NCBI RefSeq assembly: GCF_019649055.1
Contig: NW_026570312.1
Location: forward strand, 248,001-312,000
Length of the DNA stretch: 64,000 nt
DNA from: Paramacrobiotus metropolitanus
Taxonomy: Eukaryota > Tardigrada > Eutardigrada > Parachela > Macrobiotidae
Direction: 5' to 3'
Below the pieces are notes generated by a model. The model was not told the DNA's origin and did no database searches. It was given only the letters and a program-made list of their open reading frames with translations. A program made the translations under genes and the position numbers. This document shows, piece after piece, positions 1-8,574 of this stretch; position 1 is the first letter of the stretch; every line of letters starts with the position of its first letter.

Positions 1-2
1 AT

Positions 3-2468
3 ATCTTCGCGTACCTTGATGATATAATTGTTCCAGCGAAAGACTTTGACGATTTAATTCGCAAAATCAGATTGATGTGCGAGTGCCTTGTTAAAGTTGG
101 TTTTACACTAAAACCGAGTAAATGCCATGTCGGCGAGACCGAGCTTCACTTTCTCGGTCATATCGTTTCGAAGGCAGGAATAAAAACCGATCCGGAGAAA
201 ATCTCCGCAATTTCTCAGTACCCGAAACCGCAAACTGAAAAAGATCTTAGATCTTTTCTCGGTTTATGTAATTATTATCGAAAATTCGTTAAAGATTTTG
301 CGAGTCGTACCCGTGCAATGTATGGGTTATTAAAGGGCGAAATCGATGTCAAAAATAATTGGAAAACCGAACATGATACCGAATTTACCGATTTAAAGAA
401 TGCATTAATAAATGCACCAGTACTTGTGAAATTCGATCCCAGTAAACCGACTGTCATCGAGTGTGATGCCAGTACAATCGGGATAGGTGCCATTTTACAT
501 CAGGATGGTCATCCTATAATTTATGCCAGTAAATTACTAACCGATGCTGAGCGTAAATATCCTATTACCGAACTCGAATGCATGGCAGTTGTATTCGCGT
601 GCCGGAAATTTCGGTATTTTATCGAATATTCGCACTTTTTCGTGCAAACCGATCATCAGGCACTGACAAATTTGTTGCGTTCTGTTTCGCGAAAGGAAGG
701 CCTAAACGGGCGTCTTACACGCTGGGCACTTCAGTTGAGTAGTCATAAAATGACTATTCTGTACCGACCAGGGAAACAATGCGATAACGCTGATGCTCTT
801 AGTCGCCATCCTGTCGGTCCGCCGATCGAAACGGCCGATGATGACGACTGGGATGATATGAAAAACCGAAAATTTAGTACTCCGACTATCAGAGTAACTA
901 CAATTACCGATCCCGCTGACCACGAGGAAGGCGAGGATAATTTTCGTTATTATCGGGTAGAACAGGAAAAAGATCCTGTCATCGAGAAGCGTATCCATGC
1001 TTTAGAAGGCAGGGCGGAAAGTACGCATTTAATTAAGCGCGATCCCAATTTCGAACTCTGGAATGGAATTCTATATCGGTTAACCGAAAAAGATGGCCGT
1101 CTGGACCGTCGTTATGTAGTACCGAAGCATATGCGTGTGGACATTATGCACGCCATGCACGATACTCCAGCGAGTGGTCATTTGGGACCACAGAAAACTT
1201 ATAAAGCGATAGCGTTGCGTTATTACTGGGACGGCATGGTCGCCCAGATCGATAAATATGTGCGAAATTGCTACTTATGTCAGCATAGGAAAACCGAACG
1301 TAAAGCACCACCGGGAAAATTACAACAAATTAAAATTGGTGCACCGTGGTACCGTATGCAAGTGGACCTTAAAGGACCGTTACCGATTACACCGAGAGGC
1401 AATACTTATATCGCTGTTGCTATTGATGAATTAACGAAGTTTGTCATTGCTAAAGCGATACCGAATGCGAAAAAGGAAACTGTAGCGAACTTCCTAATTC
1501 AGGAAGTATTTTTGCCATATGGCACACCGCATATTCTTAACACCGATCGTGGAACGCATTTCCATAATAAATTATTAGAGGCGATAAATTACCGATTTAA
1601 AATACAGCATCATTTTGGTGCTGCTTATCACCCAGTTGGAAGAGGACTTGTCGAACGCCAAATGCAGACAATTGCCGATTCGTTGGCAATGTACGCTGCG
1701 GATGGGCGTGAAAAGAATTGGGATACTGTACTGCCGTATGTTATCGCAGGAAAAAACCGAGTAGAAAATAAGACGACGCATATGTCGCCTTATTATGTGT
1801 TGTATGGCCGCGAACAGGTTATCCCTGCTGATGTAGCAACGAAAACTAATTTACCGACCGATCACCCATCGATTGCCAAATATATGGCTGAATTACGCCA
1901 TAATTTAAGTCGAGCACAGGAAATGGCCGAAATTTATTTAAATGAAGAATTTCTTAAAAGCGCTGAGCGACTTAATCGGAAACGTAGTGATGATGACTAC
2001 CAAATCGGGGAATTAGTCCTTTTGAAAAAGGAAAAGAAAAAGGGCGAAACCGAATCGTTTAGAGAAAAGTTTGGCGGTAGATGGGAAGTTACCGGTTTCC
2101 CATATACGAATGCAGTTGAAATTGAAAATAAAGATAAACCAGGAGAAACTCGCATTGTTAATTGCGAGCGTCTCAAGCGTTTTAATACTACCGAAGAAGA
2201 TCGTAAGGGAATTACTACAATAATCCCAAAGACAGTCGAAAATGGATTTAATGTTCATGCTGAACCGTTCATACCGTCTAATACTGATGAAGTTAATAAT
2301 ACCGTTAGCGATAGAATTGAAAGTAATAATAACGCTGAAAATGACGACGATCAGTGGGAAGTAGAAAGCGTACAAACCGCTGATAATAATCGCAAAAATA
2401 AAAATAAGAAATCGATTAAGTTAAAATTTCATGTGCGCCGTGGGAAAAACGGATATGTACATGTGTAG
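3..2468 (+). CDS. pol: Gypsy pol C-terminal part: RT palm, RNase H, integrase (element A)
   Basis: The frame is open from base 3, so this is the 3' part of a pol gene. It begins within the RT catalytic YLDD box, runs through the RT thumb (LHFLGHIVSKAGI) and then RNase H (ECDAS, ELECMAVVFACRKFRYF, TDHQAL). Integrase follows with an H-H-C-C zinc finger (HDTPASGHLG then CYLCQHRK), the D,D-35-E core (QVDLKGPLP, NTDRGTHFH, YHPVGRGLVERQMQ) and a GPY/F-type C-terminal domain around GGRWEVTGFPYTNAVEI. The last ~100 residues are acidic and Asn-rich and end in a basic stretch. The integrase resembles the fragment in element B. Known family role: reverse transcription and integration of the element. Confidence 0.93.
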   Translation: MFAYLDDIIVPAKDFDDLIRKIRLMCECLVKVGFTLKPSKCHVGETELHFLGHIVSKAGIKTDPEKISAISQYPKPQTEKDLRSFLGLCNYYRKFVKDFASRTRAMYGLLKGEIDVKNNWKTEHDTEFTDLKNALINAPVLVKFDPSKPTVIECDASTIGIGAILHQDGHPIIYASKLLTDAERKYPITELECMAVVFACRKFRYFIEYSHFFVQTDHQALTNLLRSVSRKEGLNGRLTRWALQLSSHKMTILYRPGKQCDNADALSRHPVGPPIETADDDDWDDMKNRKFSTPTIRVTTITDPADHEEGEDNFRYYRVEQEKDPVIEKRIHALEGRAESTHLIKRDPNFELWNGILYRLTEKDGRLDRRYVVPKHMRVDIMHAMHDTPASGHLGPQKTYKAIALRYYWDGMVAQIDKYVRNCYLCQHRKTERKAPPGKLQQIKIGAPWYRMQVDLKGPLPITPRGNTYIAVAIDELTKFVIAKAIPNAKKETVANFLIQEVFLPYGTPHILNTDRGTHFHNKLLEAINYRFKIQHHFGAAYHPVGRGLVERQMQTIADSLAMYAADGREKNWDTVLPYVIAGKNRVENKTTHMSPYYVLYGREQVIPADVATKTNLPTDHPSIAKYMAELRHNLSRAQEMAEIYLNEEFLKSAERLNRKRSDDDYQIGELVLLKKEKKKGETESFREKFGGRWEVTGFPYTNAVEIENKDKPGETRIVNCERLKRFNTTEEDRKGITTIIPKTVENGFNVHAEPFIPSNTDEVNNTVSDRIESNNNAENDDDQWEVESVQTADNNRKNKNKKSIKLKFHVRRGKNGYVHV

Positions 2469-2830
2469 TAATTCTGCGGGAATACTACCGATTCCCCAAT
2501 TTGTGGTCCGTATCTCTCGCATTATTGGTGGAAATTAATATCGAGTTAATTCCCCGTTATCTTGAGGTTCGTACCTCTTCGATTGTAGCGAGTTCTCCGT
2601 TAATATCGCGAATCTCACATTATTCGTGAGAATTATTATCGAAATAATTTCCCCTTACTGTAGAGGTTCATACCTCTCGCTGAACTGTTTACTTATCGAA
2701 TAATTACCGTAAAAGTAGAAAATCGTTATCGAGCTGATACAATCGATTAATTGCTGAATTAATTTTCGAATTAATTTTAGTAATTAACACACCGAACTCA
2801 CCGGCTTACTTTGTTGTTGTAGGTACCGAA
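2469..2830 (+). promoter_or_regulatory. Post-pol spacer of element A with three small hairpins and a splice-acceptor-like end
   Basis: No ORF. Three copies of a short motif lie at 2503-2519, 2564-2577 and 2662-2677; the last two form perfect stems (gaggt/acctc and agaggt/acctct) around a 4-nt loop. Two more copies lie in the next spacer (5510-5527, 5597-5613). Each copy follows a short CCCC run. The spacer ends in a pyrimidine-rich tract plus TTGTAG just before TACCGAAATG, which looks like a splice acceptor feeding the next ORF. Retroviruses and some Gypsy elements express post-pol genes by splicing; its use here is inference. Confidence 0.45.
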
Positions 2831-3495
2831 ATGGACAGACAGCAGTCAAATCGCCGATCGAATTCAGGTAATAACACACCGAACGCTCAGAGATTGAGTA
2901 CAGTTTTAACCGATGTTCAATCTGCGGAAGAACCGCCTCAGATTGAAACTGTACGAGTATCGCGTGGAGTACAAACTGATGATGTTTTTATAACCGACTA
3001 CGACCAGTACCAAGCATTGGTACGGCGTATGCAAGAAGATGATGGTGAGAATTTTCCACCAGAAGAATCGCCAGAAAATTTGCGTAATATTTCTGCTAAT
3101 AATCAACCGGCACAAAATGTTGCTATAATCCAACCGACTGCACGCACGGTGGAAACACGGCGCCAGTTTCAATTTTACCGATTAATTTGGGTGCTTCGCG
3201 CAGCGAACCGCCATCAGTTCAACCGGTTCGAGATGTACAAAATGAGTCGGCACAAAATGTGCAAAATGTAGCCACTGTAGCACAATCGTCTACTGGGTCT
3301 TCACAGGAAGCCCGCAGTGAACCACCGTCGGGACACGGAGTAATTCGATTGAGTTACCCTGTGCCACACGAAATTCAGTTAACCGAACCACCGGTGATTA
3401 CACCGTTGCCACATACACCGGGAACGCCGCAGATGTATACTGCGTCCGTCAGATATAATAACGAGGAACACTCGTTTATACTGGGACCGCATTAA
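2831..3495 (+). CDS. Accessory ORF block of element A, N-terminal part (unknown)
   Basis: Overlapping open frames begin at ATG 2831 (MDRQQSNRRSNSGNNTP). The predicted product is low-complexity, rich in Asn, Gln, Pro and Arg, with no recognisable domain or membrane segment. Its start context (TACCGAAATG after TTGTAG) matches the later accessory ORF at 6961 (TTGTAG then ACCGAATG), which supports this start. The following ORF at 3570 has the same style, so the block probably belongs to one accessory gene. It is not an envelope: no signal peptide or hydrophobic segment is visible. The function is unknown. Confidence 0.5.
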
Positions 3496-3569
3496 CCACG
3501 GTTCCCGGCCAACCGACTGTACAGCCGCGATTAATTTCAATATTAAATCGGCCTGTACTACCGACACCA

Positions 3570-5399
3570 GTGCCGCCGGTACAACCGCGCATGGTGGTTG
3601 CTCCGCCAAATACGACGGTGAGACTCCGACCTACGAATGGAAACGGAAATCCATCGTCGCAACATCGTTTTATAATTTCTCCTACCGATCAGCCGCAGTA
3701 TCCCGTCAGCCAACTGGTTAGACCGGGTGTTGTTAAAATTAGTCAACCGATTCGGTTGCCAGGTATTATGGCACCGACTCCACCGTTCACGCAGAGTGGC
3801 ACAGCGCCAACTGCGCAGTCTGATCGCGTGCCAAAGAAAGCTAATGATGGGCAGCCATCACCACCGAAAATACCGCGACTGTCTACAGAGACAGTTGAAA
3901 ATCAGACAACCGAACCTGTTTTACGCGAATCTGAGCGTAGACAGCGATTGCGCGAAGAACAGGAAGATCTACAGCGGAAGATCTCCCAAGTGCGAGATCA
4001 GATAAATCGTAGCTATTTTGATGATAGCGACGATGATGATGAACCGGGTAAATTGCGAATCGACGAACAAAATGTCGAAGTAGCAGAAGTAGACCGATCT
4101 ATGCAGGATCAGACGGGGGGAAATGTCGAACCTCCAACCCGATCTGCATCACCTGAAATACCGGAACAAATCCCTGTAGTTAAGAAACCGGAAAGTAAAA
4201 AACCATCGCCGGAAGATTCGGATGATTCATCGCCAGTACTTGTTACTGTTTCACCGCCCGAACCGTCTACAGCAGTTACAGCAGAAGATGAATTATCTTT
4301 AATGCTGGACGCAGCGTTTGAATTTTTTCGTCAATTAAAAAACAGGGAGAGAGCCGCTGCGTTTAATTATTTGTATCAGAATTATCGAACGCATATAAAT
4401 CGACAGGCTGATCGAGAACAATTTCGATTAGCCATTCAAGGTGCAGTTAATCGGGGCGAAATGCTCGAAGTTTATATTAATTGGTCACCGACAATAATGT
4501 ATTCACCGACATATCTCCGTCAGACTTGGTACCAATTAATGGTAATCAGTACACCGGAGAGTTTTCGAGAAGCCGTGACTATCGCTATACGCGATATTCA
4601 TAATCGACAGGGATCTACCGTGGCAGAGATTGCCAATTATATTACTTTAACGATGCCGATGAATTTAGTGGCTCCCGCACGGCAGTTTCCTATGATTTTG
4701 GAAGCTATTCATGAGCTAGTGCGTCGGGAGGTTTTAATCGAAATAACTGGCCTAAATGTGCCACGATACGCACTTATGGACAGTAATCGAACGCGAATGA
4801 GTTCTATTACAGGAATCTCAGTTAAAGAACTGGGACTCCCGTCACCGGATCGTAAGCGTGAGAACGTAAAGATCGTTCAACCACCGCCACCGCCTCCAGA
4901 ACCGACTCCTAGCGTACTGATTGAAACTATCAGTCAGATCGTAAGAACCCGTCAGGAACCGACACAGGGGCGAATAATGGATCGTCTCAGATACCGTTAT
5001 AATCCTGAGGCAGTAGCAATCGCTCTTAATCGCGAATCTGAGAATAGCCGTCTGTTACGCCGATTTAATGCTAACCGATTGGCTGAATATCATACAATCT
5101 CACCGAATATTTCGTTTTTGAGTAATTATCCACTGTTTGATGCGAGACAGTGGCAAGAAGTTGTGATACGTACAATTAGGGAGATCGCTGATCCAGATGG
5201 ATCGACAATCGATGAAATAATTCAGTATACTCGCACGATCCGTCCCGATATGGGAAATCGTGTCGATCATTATGTAGAATTAGCTGCGTCTGAACTCGTG
5301 TTGGATCCGGTCATTATTTCTCATAATGATCCACAGCAAGGTATTACTTGGCGAATTAATGAAGCATTGGGCCAAGCAGGCTCATCATCACGCCGTTGA
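3570..5399 (+). CDS. Accessory ORF of element A with four H15-like (linker-histone winged helix) repeats
   Basis: This is a 609-codon open frame; the true start is uncertain because the first listed codon is GTG. Residues 1-240 are disordered, Pro-rich and then acidic with a short coiled stretch (DLQRKISQVRDQINRSYFDD). From about residue 245 to 600 there are four related ~80-residue units starting near 246, 329, 447 and 527. Units 2 and 4 carry the H15 signature: AIRDIHNRQGSTVAEIANYI and TIREIADPDGSTIDEIIQYT, each followed by a helix and a hydrophobic beta-like end. A PPPPPPEP linker separates units 2 and 3. In the H1/H5 family this fold binds DNA or nucleosomes. Assigning it here is inference from pattern. 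I know of no standard Gypsy gene with this layout. Confidence 0.6.
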   Translation: MPPVQPRMVVAPPNTTVRLRPTNGNGNPSSQHRFIISPTDQPQYPVSQLVRPGVVKISQPIRLPGIMAPTPPFTQSGTAPTAQSDRVPKKANDGQPSPPKIPRLSTETVENQTTEPVLRESERRQRLREEQEDLQRKISQVRDQINRSYFDDSDDDDEPGKLRIDEQNVEVAEVDRSMQDQTGGNVEPPTRSASPEIPEQIPVVKKPESKKPSPEDSDDSSPVLVTVSPPEPSTAVTAEDELSLMLDAAFEFFRQLKNRERAAAFNYLYQNYRTHINRQADREQFRLAIQGAVNRGEMLEVYINWSPTIMYSPTYLRQTWYQLMVISTPESFREAVTIAIRDIHNRQGSTVAEIANYITLTMPMNLVAPARQFPMILEAIHELVRREVLIEITGLNVPRYALMDSNRTRMSSITGISVKELGLPSPDRKRENVKIVQPPPPPPEPTPSVLIETISQIVRTRQEPTQGRIMDRLRYRYNPEAVAIALNRESENSRLLRRFNANRLAEYHTISPNISFLSNYPLFDARQWQEVVIRTIREIADPDGSTIDEIIQYTRTIRPDMGNRVDHYVELAASELVLDPVIISHNDPQQGITWRINEALGQAGSSSRR

Positions 5400-5687
5400 A
5401 TAATTTTAAAATTATCCAATTATCGACTACTGTAGTATTAATACAGTAGATATGGTACCGATAAGTTGTAGCTACCGTAATAATTTGATCGAAAAATCCC
5501 CACGAACGTGTGGTCCGTACCTTTGCGTAAACTATGAAGTCGATAATTTAACCGAATAATATTCCGAATAAATAATCGGAAATCCCCCGTAAAATCGTGG
5601 TCTGTACCTCTCGTACTGATCGTGTACCGAATTCTAATCGTTTAGTAACGTACCAAATAAATCGACTTAATTACCGTTAAAATCATC
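5400..5687 (+). other. Spacer of element A with two more copies of the short hairpin motif
   Basis: There is no ORF. It holds motif copies at 5510-5527 and 5597-5613 (GTGGTCYGTACC type), each just after a run of C. The right end is the target site of element E: TCATC at 5683-5687 is repeated at 6886-6890. Confidence 0.5.
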
Positions 5688-6010
5688 TCTTAAAAATTAA
5701 ATAATGGTCTGTAGGAAGGTGATAACTTACTACCGTACTAACTGTACTAACGAACCAACTCAGACACATCCGCAGTTGTTCATTCAGTGATGTCCACAAG
5801 ATGTTCATAGATGTTCTGTACAACACTCGCTTATATAGCACAGTTGGTAACTTAACACTCATACATTAGTCAGCACTTCACCCAGAAGTCTGACCATCAT
5901 TAGGGATAGGTGTACTGAGTGGACGTTACACTCACTGATCAGCTGTGAAGATAGTACACTCATAGATCAGTTATTGATTACGCACACGTAATACATTTCT
6001 AATTCTAACA
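5688..6010 (-). repeat. 3' LTR of element E
   Basis: On the minus strand this LTR begins TGTTAGAATT, next to the polypurine tract at 6011-6023. It matches 6560-6885. Confidence 0.85.
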
Positions 6011-6017
6011 CCCCCTT

Positions 6018-6482
6018 TCACTCAGTGCGCCTATCTTTCAATCCAAGCACACCGGCTTCCGGTTCAAGCACTCCGCTGTTGCATTTGACCTTTGGACTTC
6101 CAACGCTTTCTGGTAACAGCATGCCATCCGCTCGTCGGCTTTCTTGCTTTACCTTCACGTCCGTCCGTAGTGGTTCTTCGACGACCACATTACGCGGCAC
6201 TGAAGCGTACTTCTCGTCGTAATTCTTCTCAGTCCGCTGGCTTGACTGGTAGGATTCACACGAGACTGTTCGCACCCGTCGGGTATCCGTTTCTTTGGTC
6301 CGTACGACCCAAACGATCCAAACGTCGAATTTGCTCGTAATCCTATCCATCTGCCGATTCACTTCGTGGAGACCACAGTCCACGCCTTCTTTCGATCTTG
6401 CGTCCAATTTGTCGCTCTGATCTTCACTCTTTACCAGATCTTCCGGAACACCGACATCTGAGGGGCAGGTCCTGGCCACCAT
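6018..6482 (-). CDS. Gag-like or non-coding internal ORF of element E
   Basis: A 154-codon ATG-started frame (MVARTCPSDVGVPEDLVKSE) occupies nearly all of the interior. It is charged and hydrophilic, without Cys knuckles or any domain I recognise. In size and position it could be a short gag remnant, or an ORF by chance in a non-coding carrier. Its start lies about 80 bp downstream of the 5' LTR on the minus strand. Confidence 0.35.
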   Translation of the reverse strand: MVARTCPSDVGVPEDLVKSEDQSDKLDARSKEGVDCGLHEVNRQMDRITSKFDVWIVWVVRTKETDTRRVRTVSCESYQSSQRTEKNYDEKYASVPRNVVVEEPLRTDVKVKQESRRADGMLLPESVGSPKVKCNSGVLEPEAGVLGLKDRRTE

Positions 6483-6559
6483 CTCTCCATTAGCACTTGC
6501 ACACCGATCAAGGCGATCTCTTCAGCAGATCCATCCACACCACCAGGTCTCCATCAATC

Positions 6560-6885
6560 TCTCATAAAAAATTAAATAATGGTCTGTAGGAAGGTGATAA
6601 CTTACTACCGTACTAACTGTACTAACGAACCAACTCAGACACATCCGCAGTTGTTCATTCAGTGATGTCCACAAGATGTTCATAGATGTTCTGTACAACA
6701 CTCGCTTATATAGCACAGTTGGTAACTTAACACTCATACATTAGTCAGCACTTCACCCAGAAGTCTGACCATCATTAGGGATAGGTGTACTGAGTGGACG
6801 TTACACTCACTGATCAGCTGTGAAGATAGTACACTCATAGATCAGTTATTGATTACGCACACGTAATACATTTCTAATTCTAACA
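6560..6885 (-). repeat. 5' LTR of element E
   Basis: This is the second copy of the ~325-bp repeat. The minus-strand sequence just inside it (TGGAGACCTGGTGG) is a possible primer binding site, which I cannot assign to a tRNA. Confidence 0.85.
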
Positions 6886-6960
6886 TCATCGTTTAAACAA
6901 GTTATAGAAAAATCGAGTAATTAATTGAAGATTAATTCAAATAATCTTCTTGTAGACCGA

Positions 6961-8574
6961 ATGGAGCCGCTATCGAATTCGTGTGATCGCTGCAAGCACA
7001 ACACGAATAATCGGAAATGCACCGATTGCCTATTTGGGCAGAATATCGACAGTATTAATCCGGACACCGTTGTAACGCGATTAGTCAGCGAGGTGATGCA
7101 CGCCAATCTGGATGCATACACAACTCTAATGGAATCGCGTTATGAATCGATTCTCCAGAGGAAACCGTGGTTGTTGGCGCAGATCAATGACGCAGTCCGC
7201 GAATTTGTCAATAATCGACGGGACCACTGGCAACAAGTGCCAGATCCTGGAGCAGCACCGTCGCAGATGGCGATGCGATTTAACGCACCGTCACAACCGA
7301 ACACTCAGGTAAATAATTACCTAGCGGGCACTTTATTATCGGCAGAAGAGTGGGAAATGATTCCCTTAGATCGTTCTATTCCCAGTACGTGGGAATATGA
7401 TATTCTAAATTTTAATGCTAATTCATCGCAGGCATATACGATGCCGCCGCAACCGGTGTTGAATTATCAACAATTTCCGCAACAATTCCTACCGGCGCAA
7501 AATGCGCAATATTCGCAAGCTGATTGGGCGTTTAATCAGCCGCAATATCAGCAATATCGTCAACCGATGCCGATGCAGGTACATGACTTAAAAATTTGCG
7601 ATGTACCGTCGTGTAAATTATGCAAAATTCAATCTAATACTCCGTCTGTACAGCAGGCGACATGCAGTATGAACAGCACCGATCCGTGGCTCGCTGAGCG
7701 CGGATATCGCCCGAATGTCGCGCAGCAGTTTGGTTCCCGAACTGCTAGCCAACCGCAGAATGTCGAGCGTCAGCCAAGCACGTCGCGTAATCAACCGGAC
7801 GCGCGTGCGGGACTGATGAAGAAAGTAAGTGATATGTCGTTAAACGAATCGACTACGTCAGTGGGAAATGAGTGTTTACAACCGTCCTCTGACAGTAGTA
7901 GCGGCAGACCTCCGTTTGGTGGCCGCCATCGAATTGAATATACTCTAGAACCGTCTGCTCACCATTCTCAGTCGCGCAAGAATATTGTAGTCGAAGGTAG
8001 AGATTTAACCGAATTAAATAATAAATTGTCTGCTGAATTGCAGAGACGAAACAGCAGACAGCGCAATCGCGATAATGTTCGATCGGCTGAATATCAGCAA
8101 CAACCGTCGCAATCGCAGCAGCCTAAGCAGAATGTTCGACCGGCTGGAGATCAGCAGTCGAATAATCAGCGCAATGTACAGAATAAACCGGCTGGAAATC
8201 AGCAGCGCGATGTTCATCGTCGCGGATACCGTGATAATCGCCAGTTGCAAATTGATCCTGCAACTGTTATTAAAGACGTGATGCACATCGTCAATAACGT
8301 TGAAATCTATGTGCTTAAATTAACCGGCGTCTTGGGAATCGCGAACCGGGAAGAGAACCCAGACGTAGCGCAGATCCGCAATATGATCCACGAGTCTGTG
8401 GATTTGCTTGAACGAATCGGGCTACGAGGCCGTATGCTAGAAATCGACTACGCTAATGTCGATCTAATACGATCGCTGGACGTGCAGAAATATGCGACTC
8501 GCCGTTCAAATTCTTTGGCGTACAGCGTTGGATATTGGCCAGCTGTATGTACCGATTACCGCTGTGGATATTGA
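6961..8574 (+). CDS. Accessory ORF of element A: CxxC/CxxC N-terminus, Gln/Asn-rich body
   Basis: The start is taken at ATG 6961 rather than the upstream TTG, because TTGTAG-ACCGA-ATG repeats the context of the ORF at 2831. Near the N-terminus CDRC and CTDC (Cys 8, 11, 20, 23) form a possible zinc ribbon, followed by a helical segment (LVSEVMHANLDAYTTLMESR) and a W/P-rich part. Residues ~180-440 are disordered and Gln/Asn-rich, with NVRPAGDQQ-type repeats. A folded C-terminal part (VIKDVMHIVNNVEIYVLKLT) follows. Element B carries a post-pol ORF with a similar CxxC pair. The product could be a nucleocapsid-like RNA-binding protein. Function unknown. Confidence 0.6.
   Translation: MEPLSNSCDRCKHNTNNRKCTDCLFGQNIDSINPDTVVTRLVSEVMHANLDAYTTLMESRYESILQRKPWLLAQINDAVREFVNNRRDHWQQVPDPGAAPSQMAMRFNAPSQPNTQVNNYLAGTLLSAEEWEMIPLDRSIPSTWEYDILNFNANSSQAYTMPPQPVLNYQQFPQQFLPAQNAQYSQADWAFNQPQYQQYRQPMPMQVHDLKICDVPSCKLCKIQSNTPSVQQATCSMNSTDPWLAERGYRPNVAQQFGSRTASQPQNVERQPSTSRNQPDARAGLMKKVSDMSLNESTTSVGNECLQPSSDSSSGRPPFGGRHRIEYTLEPSAHHSQSRKNIVVEGRDLTELNNKLSAELQRRNSRQRNRDNVRSAEYQQQPSQSQQPKQNVRPAGDQQSNNQRNVQNKPAGNQQRDVHRRGYRDNRQLQIDPATVIKDVMHIVNNVEIYVLKLTGVLGIANREENPDVAQIRNMIHESVDLLERIGLRGRMLEIDYANVDLIRSLDVQKYATRRSNSLAYSVGYWPAVCTDYRCGY

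Larger units (their letters stand above)
5688..6885 (-). mobile_element. Element E: small young LTR element (TRIM-like), nested in element A
   Basis: Two direct repeats, about 5688-6010 and 6560-6885, flank ~550 bp and appear identical by eye over ~306 bp. The outermost A-rich edge differs by a few bases. A 5-bp target duplication TCATC lies at 5683-5687 and 6886-6890. On the minus strand a purine tract (GAGTGAAAGGGGG) directly precedes the left repeat, whose minus-strand start is TGTTAG, so the element runs on the minus strand. It looks whole as a non-autonomous element. LTR identity implies a very recent insertion. Confidence 0.88.

Noticed and set aside
2013-2375. Minus-strand hydrophobic ORF opposite element A pol
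   Set aside because: It is the antisense shadow of the integrase C-terminus and has no independent support.
5683-6890. Element E as a tandem duplication of element A sequence
   Set aside because: Target duplication, purine tract and LTR structure show a separate minus-strand LTR insertion.
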